Shown: piece after piece, positions 1-11,076 of the stretch
Layout of the letters: each line of letters opens with the position of its first letter
Position numbering within the stretch: position 1 is the first letter of the stretch
From: Cohnella rhizosphaerae
GTDB lineage: Bacteria; Bacillota; Bacilli; Paenibacillales; Paenibacillaceae
Length of the DNA: 64,000 nt
Assembly (NCBI RefSeq): GCF_029525575.1
Contig: NZ_JAPDIA010000007.1
Location: 992,001 to 1,056,000 of the forward strand
Reading direction: 5' to 3'
The notes under the pieces: model-generated
What the model saw: only the letters and a program-made list of their open reading frames with translations
Databases searched by the model: none
Told to the model about the DNA's origin: nothing
Position numbers and translations under genes: made by a program

Positions 1-20
1 AATCAAAATAGTAAAAAAAA

Positions 21-1244
21 ATGAAATTGAACAAGATTGAGAGGTTAAGAAGTTACGCTTCTAAAGTGAAACACGAACGCTCGCTATCATCGATCAGACT
101 AGAGCAACAATCAATACGAGCTAAGTTTTTAGCCCTACCTAATGTCACTTTTGATTACTCTACTTTGTATTTGTTGCCTTGGTTAGACATTGGGGGAGTA
201 GAACAAGTCTTTCTTCATTTGCTATCGAATGTAAACCGCGAGATTGTCGGCAATCGCTATTTGATGACTACGATTAAGCATGAACATCCATGGGATGAAC
301 AATTTGCAAAACATTGTGAAGGCATCTTTCATCTGCCGCTCTTCTGTAGAGGTGATGCACAGATGCTTCAGTTCATATGCGATTTTATTGAAAATAACCA
401 AGTCCGTATTATTCATATAAGTAACTCACGGCTGGGATATCGATCGGCAGCCTACTTAAAGGAAAGATTTCCGTATTTAAAAATAATAGATACCCTCCAT
501 ATGGAGGAGCCCTATAAACCATGGGACTACTTTCGTGTGAGCCGAGACTTCGGAAAAATTTTGGATCATAGAGTGGTTCTTACAAATTACCAAAAACAAC
601 GACTAATTAATATATATGAGGAAAAGGAAAGTCGGGTTTCTGTCATTGCTAATGGTATTGAACTTTTTGACAAGTCATGGCCAGAGTCCAAAAAGGAGCT
701 TGCATTTATCGGACGTTTGGTTGATCAGAAGCGACCTGTTTTTTTTGTGCAGATCGCTGATTTCCTTGTCAAAGCTAAAATTAGGTACCCCATTGTAATC
801 ATAGGCTCGGGCCCCCTGGAAAATAAACTTAAGAAGCAGTTAAAGAAAAAAGGACTGCAGAACAAAATAGTTTATAAGCCTGCTATGTCGAATATTCGTG
901 GTTACTTGCGCGAATCTGTTCATGTACTTGTTGCTCCGTCTAAAATGGAGGGACTGCCTATGACAGGTTTGGAGTCGATGGCTGAAGGTACTCTCGTCAT
1001 TGCATCCAATGTTCCGGGATGGACGGATTTAATAGATAAAAACATAAATGGAATTCTACTCGATAACGAAGAGGGAGCTGCTCAATGGGCAGAGCAAATT
1101 ATGAAAGCTCTAAGTGACGATGCTGTGATCGAGGAATTAAAATATAATGCAAGGCTAAAGGTAGAGATTGAGTATAGCATAGGTCAGATGTGTTTTAACT
1201 ATGAACAAATTTATATTAGGGGTGGAAAAAATGGGAAGCATTGA
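21..1244 (+). CDS. GT4-family glycosyltransferase
   Basis: A 407-residue GT-B glycosyltransferase that probably moves a sugar from a nucleotide donor onto a growing surface glycan at the inner face of the membrane. The N-terminal Rossmann half carries a glycine-rich acceptor loop (WLDIGGVEQVFLHLL, about residue 56). The C-terminal half has the GT4 donor-site stretch EGLPMTGLESMAEG at about 310-323, with the usual Glu-x7-Glu spacing. The length is normal for the family. The start is uncertain: only 20 bases precede it, they include a run of nine A, and no ribosome site is visible, so the true N-terminus could lie upstream. The gene overlaps the next one by 14 bases, as in an operon. The sugar specificity cannot be read from sequence. 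Confidence 0.85.
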   Translation: MKLNKIERLRSYASKVKHERSLSSIRLEQQSIRAKFLALPNVTFDYSTLYLLPWLDIGGVEQVFLHLLSNVNREIVGNRYLMTTIKHEHPWDEQFAKHCEGIFHLPLFCRGDAQMLQFICDFIENNQVRIIHISNSRLGYRSAAYLKERFPYLKIIDTLHMEEPYKPWDYFRVSRDFGKILDHRVVLTNYQKQRLINIYEEKESRVSVIANGIELFDKSWPESKKELAFIGRLVDQKRPVFFVQIADFLVKAKIRYPIVIIGSGPLENKLKKQLKKKGLQNKIVYKPAMSNIRGYLRESVHVLVAPSKMEGLPMTGLESMAEGTLVIASNVPGWTDLIDKNINGILLDNEEGAAQWAEQIMKALSDDAVIEELKYNARLKVEIEYSIGQMCFNYEQIYIRGGKNGKH

Positions 1245-2266
1245 ACGGATCGACCCGCATACTCATTACAATGATCTAATGTATCCAGAGCATTTGGGAA
1301 GGTACATGTTCGCCTCCCAGTTTACCCAAAATATGAAAGTGGTCGATTGTTCTAGTGGGAATGGGTACGGGAGTTTTTATCTCGCATCGTCAGGAGCGGC
1401 TAGTGTATCAGGTATCGATATTGCCGAGGAAGCAATATCGTATTGCAAGCAGCATTATGTTAGAGACAATCTCTCTTATCGAGTAGGCGATATTCGTAAC
1501 CTTGATTGGATTTCCGACCGATCTGTAGATGTATTTATTTGCTTCGAGACAATTGAACATGTTACAGAAACAGATAGATTACTTAGTGAGATTCATAGAG
1601 TTCTTTCAGCGAATGGGCTTCTTCTGATTTCTTGCCCCAATGATTATATCTTTGAACCGGACAATCCATTTCATGTGAAGAGGTATCAATCAAAAGAATT
1701 TATGGAGTTGGTAGCACAATTCTTTAAGCGAACAAAAATGTTCGTTCAAAACAATACGCTTGGTACAAGTATTTACTCAAGCGAAGATATCCAAACAGCT
1801 GATGTCTATCAGCCACCAATGGCTGCGAATAGTCATCCAATTCAGGCCAAAGTATTAGATGATGCAGATACTTGGCTGCTTGTTTGTGCAAAGGATAGTG
1901 TTGACCTTACAGGGATAAAACCTACTGTTAGTTTTTTTTACTGGTTATAGTGACTATATCAAAGAGGTTCAAAAGACCATTAGCGACTTGTATGCTGAAA
2001 ATCAAAGTCTTGCTAATGGATGGGACAATCAAAAGAAATATATAGTGCAAACTGAGCACTTGAATCAAGAGTTGTACCAACAGTTAGAAAAAATGACGCA
2101 GGAAAATATAAAGCTCGCAGAAGCGTGGCAGACACACGTAGAATATATCAGCAAACTAGAAAATCAAATCATGGAACAACGTAGCGAGTTAACTAAATTG
2201 GCGGATGCCTGGAATGAACACGATTTATATATTAGAAAACTAGAACAAAAAGTTCACGAAAAGTAA
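1231..2266 (+). CDS. SAM-dependent methyltransferase with C-terminal coiled coil (one frameshift)
   Basis: Class I methyltransferase: motif I (VVDCSSGNGYGSFYLASSG, from about residue 37) binds S-adenosylmethionine, and the segment DVFICFETIEHV (about 100-111) is motif II. The frame closes at 1950 after a run of eight T (1932-1939). Dropping one T continues the reading frame to 2266 and gives about 344 residues. The added tail of roughly 110 residues is a predicted coiled coil with three copies of an L-A-x-x-W ... Y-I motif spaced 35 and 28 residues, whole numbers of heptads. ATG 1231 is chosen because GGGGTGG lies six bases upstream. It sits next to glycosyltransferases and an ABC glycan exporter, so it may methylate and cap the glycan end. 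That role is inference. Confidence 0.82.
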
Positions 2267-2292
2267 TGGCGAATTTTGAATAGGAGGGCAAC

Positions 2293-4397
2293 ATGAAAAT
2301 CTGCTATGTTTCATATGAATATCCCCCGCAATTCGGAGGAGGAATCGGCACTTATGTAGGAAATATGGCGAAACTTCTCAGCCAAAAAGGAGAAGAGGTT
2401 CACATTATCACGTATAAGGCAAACACATTGCCTGAACAAGAGGTCATAGATGGAGTCCACATTCATCGGATTGCCATGGAAGGTTCCCAGATGGCACAGA
2501 TTAATGATGCCTCGTCTTCGGAGCTTTCAACTTTGCTTTATTGGACATTATACAGCGAAAAAGTTTTACGTAAAATTGAAGAGCTTCACGTCGCTTATCA
2601 AATTAACATTTATGAATTTTGTGATTATAGAGGAGAAGGCTATCACGCTTTATTAGCAAAAAGGCTAAATAATCAGTTTAAGGAAACCGTCTTTATTGTT
2701 AGACTGCATACGGCGTTGTTTACATTGAATGAATATAATAATGTTAGTGTTCATAATCCCGGGATGGAACAGTTGGTTAATTTTGAAAATTTGCCTATGC
2801 TGCTGGCAGATCAAATTGTATCGCCGACAAAAATATTAGGGAAGATGACTGAAACATATTTAAGCTTAGCAAATCCCGTTACGATCCTTCCGCATCCTAT
2901 TGACATTGATCAAATTCCATTGTCTAACAAACGTTCGGAATCGAATCATTACTTGTATGTCGGGCGTCTTGAGAAGCGAAAGGGCGTAGAAGATCTTATA
3001 CGTGCTGCTATAAAGGTGATGGAGGATGATTCATCTATTCGATTAAAGCTGATTGGAGGAGATACGGATACAGGACCTAAAGGTCAATCGATGAGAGCAT
3101 ATCTCAACAGTTTAATTCCGAAAAATCTACAAGATAATATAATATTTATTGATCGTATTCCAAGGCAGGAGGTCATTAAGGAATACGCAAGCGCAAAGGC
3201 CGCCATTTTCCCATCTCTTTTTTGAGAACTTTCCAAATGTCTGTCTCGAGGCTATGGCTACTGGCTGTCCTGTAATCGTATCTAAAAATAGTGGCATGGC
3301 TGAAATGATTGTTAACAAGCAGATGGGTCTTATCCACGAAGCCTCCAATTATGTGGATCTAGCAAATAAATGGTCAGAGCTACACAATCTGGACTCGTCA
3401 ATAAGAGAGAATATGGGATTAATGGCGCGTGAACGAGTAGAAAAAGCATTTTCGCCCGATGTAATCTATGAGCAACAAATGAAATATTTCAGATCCTTGA
3501 ATCCGGATGCTGATTCTCGAGCTTCCGGTAAATACATAACGGGCCTTGTATCGGTGGTTATACCATGCTTCAATCATGGATCATGGCTCCAACAAACCTT
3601 GGATAGCATTCATGCGAGTACATATCCATCGATCGAGATATTGATCGTTAATGACGGATCAACTGATGAAAAAACCATAGCTACTCTGAAGGAAATCGAA
3701 GAGAAAGGATTTAAAGTTATTCATCAAAATAACGGCGGTTTGTCGCAGGCAAGAAATACGGGCGTTCATCATGCAAAGGGTGAATTCATACTTCCTTTAG
3801 ATGCTGATGATCTTATTCACCCTGATTATATTAAAAAAAGCCGTTGAGGCAATGAAAAAGGATAAGGGAGTAGGATTTGTATATTGCCATGTAGAATTTA
3901 TCGGAGCGGCGAATGGCGTTTGGAAAACACCTGAGTTTGACCCGAATCTTTTACTGGTTTCTAATTTGTGCGTAGCAACCTCCCTGTTTAGACATGAAGC
4001 ATTTGACCAAGTGGGCGGCTATCGTACTGACATGATTTATGGTTTTGAAGATTGGGACTTTTGGATATATCTCGTAGAGCATGGGTGGCGTGGAAAGTGT
4101 ATTCCAGAACCTTTATTTTATTATAGGAAACATGAAGCTTCGATGCTTTCAAATTCGCAGCAAAATCGACCCTATCTTATCAATAAAATGATTGAGCATC
4201 ACAAGGAAACGTATATTCGCTCTTTAAACTATGTTCTTGTTGAAAAAGACAAATTGTTTTTTCAAGAGCATATGTCGAATTATTTTAATCAAAGTCAGCT
4301 CCAGCAAGTTATGCATTCTAAGGCTTGGAAGGCAATCGTCTTCTTGCGGAAGGTGAAAGATAAAATGAAAAAAGTGGTTGGTTCTCGAAATGCTTAG
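2293..4397 (+). CDS. Bifunctional GT4-GT2 glycosyltransferase (two frameshifts)
   Basis: When two one-base breaks are repaired (T6 at 3218-3223, A7 at 3833-3839) this is one protein of about 700 residues. The first ~410 residues form a GT4 enzyme beginning with YPPQFGGGIGTYVGNMAKLL, with the GRLEKRKGVEDL donor-domain start and ENFPNVCLEAMATG near its end. From about residue 418 a GT2 domain follows (VSVVIPCFNHGSWLQQTLDS, then VNDGSTDE and the DADD metal-binding motif). Two catalytic domains in one chain suggest two successive sugar additions in the same repeat unit. ATG 2293 follows AGGAGG. The gene overlaps the exporter permease by eight bases, so glycan assembly and export are probably coupled. 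Confidence 0.85.
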
Positions 4398-5190
4398 TAC
4401 ATTGAAAGATTTAATTCGCCATAGACAATTATTATGGCAATTTTCCAATCGAGATGTAGCGCAGAGATATAAAGGATCATATTTCGGTTTGACATGGGCA
4501 TTAATACAGCCCTTACTAATGTTGGTTGTCTATAGTTTTGTATTTACTCAGGTTTTTAAGGTGAAATGGGGAACTGGTTCTGACATGAATCAGTTTCAAT
4601 TTGCCATTACAATGTTTGCAGGTTTGATCGTTTTTCAAATCTTCTCCGATCCGGTTTACCGTAGCACGTCAATTTTACAATCTAATCCAAATTTCATTAA
4701 GAGAGTCGTTTTTCCTTTGGAAATACTTCCGATATCATCCATTATCAGTTCGTTTATTTTACAATTATTTAGTATTGTCATCTATTTAGTCGCTCTCTTA
4801 TGTTTTGGTTATTCAATTACGTGGAGTTGGATACTAGCGCCCATTTCTATAATTCCTGTCATTATACTCTCAGCGGGAATATCGCTTCTTATATCATCCC
4901 TAAGTGTCTTCTTTCGTGATGTCGGTCAAATCATCAGCATAGTAATGAATATACTGTTTTACATTTCGCCAGTCTTTTACCCAGTGACTGCAGTGCCGGA
5001 GGCATTTAGGCCTTATATGTACTTAAATCCGCTGACGACCATCATAGAAACTTTCCGGGCCACCACGATGGGAACACAGGATCTGAAGCTATTACCCTGG
5101 TTCGAAGTCTTAGGGGTGAGTATCGTTATTTTTTTAATAGGTTCCTACATATTTAAAATCAGCAAGGAGAATTTTGCCGATGTCATCTAA
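4390..5190 (+). CDS. ABC-2 type polysaccharide/polyol export permease (Wzm/TagG-like)
   Basis: A 266-residue integral membrane protein with about six hydrophobic spans, matching the ABC-2 permease family that exports O-antigen, teichoic acid or S-layer glycan chains on a lipid carrier. The N-terminal amphipathic stretch before the first membrane span (FSNRDVAQRYKGSYFGLTWA) is typical of Wzm/TagG proteins. The frame is intact. ATG 4390 is chosen over an upstream TTG at 4378; it overlaps the end of the preceding gene by eight bases. The 3' end overlaps the start of the partner ATPase by 11 bases, so the two subunits are probably translationally coupled. Substrate is inferred from the surrounding glycosyltransferases. 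Confidence 0.88.
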   Translation: MLSTLKDLIRHRQLLWQFSNRDVAQRYKGSYFGLTWALIQPLLMLVVYSFVFTQVFKVKWGTGSDMNQFQFAITMFAGLIVFQIFSDPVYRSTSILQSNPNFIKRVVFPLEILPISSIISSFILQLFSIVIYLVALLCFGYSITWSWILAPISIIPVIILSAGISLLISSLSVFFRDVGQIISIVMNILFYISPVFYPVTAVPEAFRPYMYLNPLTTIIETFRATTMGTQDLKLLPWFEVLGVSIVIFLIGSYIFKISKENFADVI

Positions 5191-6467
5191 CACCGTAATA
5201 TCTCTTCAAAATGTCTCGAAAAGCTATCGGTTATATGAAAGACCGGGGGATAGGTTTATCGAGCTGTTTACAAAAAAAAAAGCGATATAAGGAGATTCAA
5301 TCCATTAGCGATGTCTCCTTTGAAGTTCTGGAAGGTCAAACATTTGGAATCATCGGACGAAATGGGGCGGGGAAATCAACTATACTGCAAATAATCGCGG
5401 GTACTTTGCATCCTACCTCAGGAAGTGTTTCGGTTAAAGGACGCGTCGTCGCCCTTCTAGAGCTTGGTGCAGGTTTTAATATGGAATTCACTGGCGAGGA
5501 GAACGTTTATCTTTATGGCAGTATTCTTGGTCTCAGCAAACAAGAAATTAAAGAGAAATATAACGATATCCTCGCTTTTGCGAGTATTGGCGAGTTTATT
5601 AACTATCCGGTGAAAACCTACTCATCAGGCATGTTTGTAAGATTAGCTTTTTCGGTAGCTATTCATGTGGATCCGCAGGTACTTATTATTGATGAGGCGC
5701 TTAGCGTTGGCGATGTTGCTTTTCAACATAAGTGCATGGCAAAGTTGAAGCAGCTACAAAGAAATGGCTGTACGATTCTATTTGTTAGTCATGACATCGA
5801 TTCTGTTAAAAGCCTTTGTGACGAAGCGATACTATTGCATCGAGGCCGACTACTGAATCGAGGCAAGCCTGAAGATATTGCCAATCAGTACTTCGCAATG
5901 ATTCACGAGGAACAACTAACTAATCGAAAAGTCGAAGAGATGCAATTAGATACGCATTTAGTCGAAGATTCCATATGGGCGACAGGAAATGACTCATTTG
6001 AGCATGGGGAACGTCATGGCAGTGGAGAAGCGATTATTGCACGCTTACGTTTTTTAAACGAGCAAATGTTAGAGATTGATCAAGTGCCATTCGGAAGGGC
6101 GCTGTATGCAGATCTGTTTGTCAGGTATAATCAACCGGTTACATCCGAGATCAATGTTGGCGTTCTATTTAGAGATGACAAGGGGTTAGATATTTTAGGA
6201 GACGATTCATGGAACCATAAATGCATTCTACCTATCGGCGAGGCTGGTTCTAAAATAATCATTAGGTTTAAATGGAACAGTTTTATTTTAAAGCCTGGTT
6301 CTTACGCAATCACTGTTGCATTAGGAGCCATGAACGCCAATAGAACGCAATGGAATGACTACTATTACGATTGGATAGAACGGGCAGCATTTCTTCAGGT
6401 TAAAATAGATCCGGTTGTCCGGGTGTGGAGCAAAGTGTTACTGCCTGCCGAGGTTCGGATTCTATAA
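5180..6467 (+). CDS. ABC transporter ATPase with C-terminal glycan-binding domain (Wzt-like; one frameshift)
   Basis: ATPase partner of the preceding permease. Walker A is GRNGAGKST (about residue 59), the signature is YSSGMFVRLAF (about 147), and Walker B is VLIIDEALSVGD. About 160 further residues (from about 265) resemble the beta-sandwich of Wzt C-terminal domains, which recognise the end group of the exported chain in ABC-dependent O-antigen systems. The true start is ATG 5180, preceded by AAGGAG; an A10 run at 5272-5281 carries one base too many and splits off the first ~30 residues. The repaired length is about 428 residues. The presence of this domain together with the upstream methyltransferase suggests export of a capped glycan. 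Confidence 0.88.
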
Positions 6468-6503
6468 TCTATGTGGTCCAGAGAAGCCACAAGGAGTTGT
6501 ACA

Positions 6504-8018
6504 ATGTCAGACCGGTTAAGTCGCAGATTGATAATTTGTTTCGTATTATGTGCAGTGTCCCTTTCCATCTTTTTTCTCATCCAGATTGCTAATTTTCCTT
6601 TAATCAGTGATGATTTTGATTTGGGAATAAATGGCGGTAACTTTAAAGAGCGATTAAACCAACTCGATAATCCTTCCTATGCTAGAGGGCCATTCTTCTT
6701 TGTAATTCTTTTAAACCTATTTTTTCATAATGATACATTCGAGATTCCTCATGTTATTATTGGATTAATGCATCTATTGGTGTGTACGGGCTTTATCTTA
6801 CTTGCAAGAAAAATGTGGTCACACGCCCATTTCATAAGTATTGGTCTGATGGCTGTTTATTTGTTTATTAACCCGCTAACGAATCAAAGTACAATGTGGA
6901 TTTTGCAAAGCTATCCAATTTTCACTTTATTGTTTGGTGTCTATGCTGCCTTATCAATCATTCAATATAAATTGACGGCGAGAAGAAGTTGGTATTATTT
7001 ATATTGTACATTAGCCTCTTTGTCAATTCTCTGTAACGAACAAGGATTGCTCATGCTTCCTCTTTACTTATATGTAAACTATTATTTTGGATCCTCATCC
7101 TATAAAAATAAAGCCTACGCCTGGTTTAAGTCGGGACTTCCTTTTTTTTGTGGGCTGGCTCATTCCCTATGTGATTTATCGAATTCTATTAAGAGTTTTT
7201 TTTAATGGCTCCTCCGCCATAAGTATATATGAACGCCATTACTCAACGATACTTAAAACCTACCCTATATTGATTGAAAGATTGATCCAATGTCTTCCGA
7301 TCAGTGTATTTGTCGTACTTGGATTAATACTAATTGCTAATATAAAGTTTTTGAATGAAAAGAAGGCGGTAAAGTGGAGAGCAATTGGCATTAGTGTGCT
7401 TTTTATCTTTTTTTTTATTATCCCCATTTTCTTTACTGAATGGTTATCTTTCAGACCGTTTTTTTTTATGTCAGCAGTATGATACTTATATTTTGTGTTT
7501 TTTGGTTCTTTAATCGCTTGTTGGATTTTTTATCTGAACGTAAATATATATTTAATGCCATAGTGGTATTATTATTCGTTTCAATGTTAGGATCTACGAT
7601 AGGCTATATTAGAGATACTCTTCTTCCGATACCTAATATGAATAAATATGTCAGCCGTTTTATAGAGCAGAGAAAGAACTTGCCTGCAGATTCGCTCATA
7701 CTTTTAGATGTAAAGGAGCCGGCGTACAAGTTGCCCAAGAACTGGCTTGGTACGTATGCTTTTCGAGATAAGTGGTCCATGATTCAAATTAATTCAATAT
7801 ACGGAGGAAACACTCAACTCGTACAATCTTATTCATTACAAGGAGATACGATATATTCCCCGCTTGCATCTTATTTTTTAACTTTGGATGAACTGAAAAA
7901 AAATAAAAAAAACATTTTTTTATATGAATATAACGGGGATAAGCTGTCAAAAGTTGACGGAAGTGAAATTGTGTTCTTAGAAAATGAACGACCGGTATTC
8001 AAAGCCATTCTAAATTAA
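6504..8018 (+). CDS. Polytopic membrane protein of unknown function, GT-C-like (two frameshifts)
   Basis: About 503 residues after repair. Breaks lie at T8 (7142-7149) and at T9 (7459-7467); the second needs two bases removed or one added. I count roughly nine to eleven hydrophobic spans and a C-terminal soluble segment of about 130 residues. Near the N-terminus, after the first span, is an acidic SDDFDLG sequence, the sort of Asp-rich first loop used by GT-C glycosyltransferases that take polyprenyl-phosphate sugars. I do not recognise a named family. ATG 6504 is chosen because AAGGAG sits seven bases before it. It follows the exporter by 36 bases and probably modifies the glycan outside the membrane; this is inference. 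Confidence 0.6.
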
Positions 8019-8032
8019 AAAGGAGTACCATA

Positions 8033-10081
8033 ATGTTTTCCTTTATAATCACTTTTCTGATCTTACTGCTCGTCGCCATTAGTTTTACTTATAGTTGGAT
8101 TTTCGGAATTATTCTTTCTTTAATTTCGTTATTTCTACTGGTTGTTGTATTCAAAAAAAAAAACGGCGAGCAAGAACGTGGTTATCATAAGTATTGTAAT
8201 TGGATCCGGAATAGCATCCTATATGATGGCATTACTCCCTGGAAATCAACATGTACCTGAACAAACCACCGTGAGGATTAGCGTACAAGGAAAACATTCC
8301 AATACATCTAAGGGAAATGAGGTATGGCTAACCGAATGGCAGTTGGACGGTGAAAACCAATCACTTGGAACAGTTATTGAAAATAAGCCTGGTTGGAGAA
8401 TGATTTATGACCGGGCGTTTGCTGCCACCGCTAACGACTTGATATGGACAGGAAAGGTTAAAAATAAGATAGAACTTAAATTTTTAAAGCACCCCTGGTC
8501 TGGCCTAGTAAAAGTAAGCATTAATGAATTTAATGAAGAAATAGATTTGTATAGTGAGCAAGATTCAGAATACATTATTTCGCTTCCCATCAAAGGGGGG
8601 GGGCACAATAACAAATGTTGCGCAATGGTGTGCATTGTTTATATGCGCATTTATATTTGTTGCTTGTTGGCTGGTATATTCGCGTCCTGTTCGTTCTCAG
8701 GTGTGGGCTACGTCCTTTATTCCTTTTCTTTTTTTGGATGTTGTTCGCTCTAGCTTTTTATCCAGGACTTATGAGTGCCGATTCCCTCTTTCAGTGGCAG
8801 CAGGCCCATACGCATCAATATGCAGATCATCAGCCAATTATTCATACTTTTTTCATTTATTTGGCTACTCGTCTATACGATAGCCCGTTCGTTATCGTTT
8901 TTATACAAATAGTTATTTTAAGTATTTTAATAGGATATATCTCAGTTCGACTATTAGAATTAAAAGTTCACAAAGTATTTGTGCTTACATTCATACTAAT
9001 TAGCACTTTCCTACCGATAAATGGAATCTTTTCCGTTACTCTGTGGAAAGATGTGTTATACGGAGATGCCATTTTGGCTTTGACGGTCTGGTTATTGAAC
9101 TTTTATTATACCAATGGGAAAGTATTAGAAGAAAAAAAAGGATGGCTCATTGCAGGAAGCTTAATCTTTTTTAATGCTTTCTTTGCGTCATAACGGTCTC
9201 GCCCCCCGCAGTCATTTTTTCTCTTATTATAGTATTTGCTTTTAAAGCTTATCGAAAAAATAGCTTTAAGGCAATTTCATTCGGCTTGGCGTTAACAGTT
9301 ATGGCAAACGTTCTTATTCATTTGTGTTTTCCAGTTACCCCTTCACCGAAATGGCTTCCTTTGGCCATACCAATTCATAATATATCTTCTATCGTTCACT
9401 CCGGTGTCATATTGGAACAAAAAAGATATTGATGTCCTGAATAAAAGTATGCCTATAGATCAATGGAAAACAAGCTACACTCCGTATTCTACAGATTCTT
9501 TATTCTACAATCCCAACATGAATAGGGCTATTCTGGGGGGGAAGCCGTTCTGACATTATTAACATCTGGATCAAAGAAGCAGTCAGGCATCCGGTTACCG
9601 TGATAAAGGACTGGGCAGCTCTAACCTCGTTATTGTGGCAAGTGAAGCAACCTACAGATGGTTATTTGTATGCAACGCATAGCGGCATTGACCAAAATGA
9701 ATTAGGTTTAAAGGCTAAACCTATTATTGGTTCCGAGATTAAAAGCAATATAAGTTCTTTTATTGTAAAATCGCAAAATGGAGGTTCATGGAGTTCGTTT
9801 TTGTGGAGACCTGCTGGTTTTTTTATATATAACACTATTTTCAACTCTTGTAATTTATTTTTTTTGTTAATAGAAAGTATGTTTTCATTATTATGCCCTT
9901 ATTGGCAGATATATTTAGCCTATTTGCCACGCTGCCGGCTCAAGATGCTCGATATGCTTATTCGATATACCTCTGCGCACCTTTAATGCTATTCTTAGCT
10001 GGAAGTGTCATATATAATAGATACTTAACGAAGTCAAATAAAGGTTTGCTTGTCGGTAAAAGGAGTGAGCTGTTTGGATAA
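8033..10081 (+). CDS. Large polytopic membrane protein, DUF6020-like (nine frameshifts)
   Basis: About 679 residues once nine homopolymer breaks are repaired (A11 8153, G9 8595, T7 8729, T3 9182, C6 9202, A6 9419, G7 9535, T7 9818, T8 9858); each repair removes one base and the frames then join exactly to the stop at 10081. The conserved-looking parts are YPGLMSADSLFQW, DHQPIIHTFF, SVTLWKDVLYGD, LRHNG and PAQDARYAYSIY, which I associate with the DUF6020 group of membrane proteins in polysaccharide loci; that assignment is from memory. An N-terminal hydrophobic pair of helices precedes an extracytoplasmic beta-rich segment (about residues 65-180). It may be a GT-C-type transferase or a polymer-modifying enzyme. 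The function is unknown. Confidence 0.6.
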
Positions 10082-11048
10082 GTCTACGATAGTGTCAGTC
10101 GTTTCAATTGTTTATAATCAATTTGACATAGTCGAAACCTTTATAGAGGATGTTCAGCGCGTCTTGATCGAAAATTATGAAAACTATGAAATTATTTTGA
10201 TCGATAACGGCTCTACGGACTTGACGGTTCAACAAATAAAAGTAATTCAAAACAGCGTATCAAATATTCGCTTAATTGCATTGTCAAGGCACTATGATGA
10301 CGAGCAGGCTAGGACAGCTGCCCTGGATATGAGCATTGGGGACTATGTGATTCTAATGGACATTAACAATGATCCTCCTTCTCTAATTCCGCTGATGTTG
10401 AAAGAGGCCGATAAGGGAAATGACTTGGTGATTGGGGAAAGAAGACATCGGAAATCGGAAGGCATCATGGAGAGAATAACATCCAAAGCTTTTTATAAAG
10501 CCAGTCAGATGTTGACCGGGTACCGGATTAATCCGAATGAATCCGATTTTCTGCTGCTAAGCCGTAAAGTGGTCAATTCGATTATTCAAATTCGAAACAG
10601 AAGTAGATATTTAAAATATCTAAAGCTTGAGGTTGGTCACAAGCAAACAACTATTAAATATGATTGCATTCAAAGACAAAAAAAACGAAAAAACCGTTCT
10701 TTTTTTTAATTCTCTCGGATTTGCTGCAGAAATGATAATCACTAATTCCGATAAATTGCTGCGAAGCGTAGCTCTCGTTGGTTTTTTTGGCTAGTTTTAT
10801 TAATTTAGTTTATGTTCTATATGTTATAGTAATTGTCCTTTTCAAAAAGGAATGTCGCCGAAGGATGGACAACGACTTCGCTATTTAGCTCCACCATGTT
10901 TGGCCTGATGTTCTTGATTTTATCGATTGTTTGTATTTTCCTTTCTTCTATTCTTAAAGAAACGAAGAGGGGGCCGCTTTATTATGTTAGTGATGAGTCT
11001 AGCAGTTCGATCATATATCGAAGTATCAATAAGAAAAATATTGTTTAA
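10074..11048 (+). CDS. GT2 glycosyltransferase with two C-terminal membrane spans (three frameshifts)
   Basis: A polyprenyl-phosphate sugar synthase-like GT2 of about 323 residues. The catalytic domain has IDNGSTD, a LMDINNDPP acidic metal-site region and a Q-A-R-T-A-A-L-D motif. Two hydrophobic spans follow, with the VAEGWTTTSLFSS turn between them that is typical of DPM/GtrB-like enzymes, and a short basic tail ends it. Breaks are at T8 10700-10707, T7 10782-10788 and A5 10844-10848. TTG 10074 is chosen because AGGAG lies eight bases upstream; it overlaps the previous stop. The product would be an undecaprenyl-phosphate sugar used outside the membrane, possibly by the two preceding GT-C-like proteins. 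Confidence 0.75.
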
Positions 11049-11076
11049 TAATCACTTTTGAAAGAAGGGAAATAAA

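Noticed and set aside
8033..10081. Reading the many homopolymer breaks as phase variation, programmed frameshifting or pseudogenes
   Set aside because: The breaks are spread over functionally unrelated genes, are almost all one base too many, and have no slippery-site context; a technical cause is simpler.
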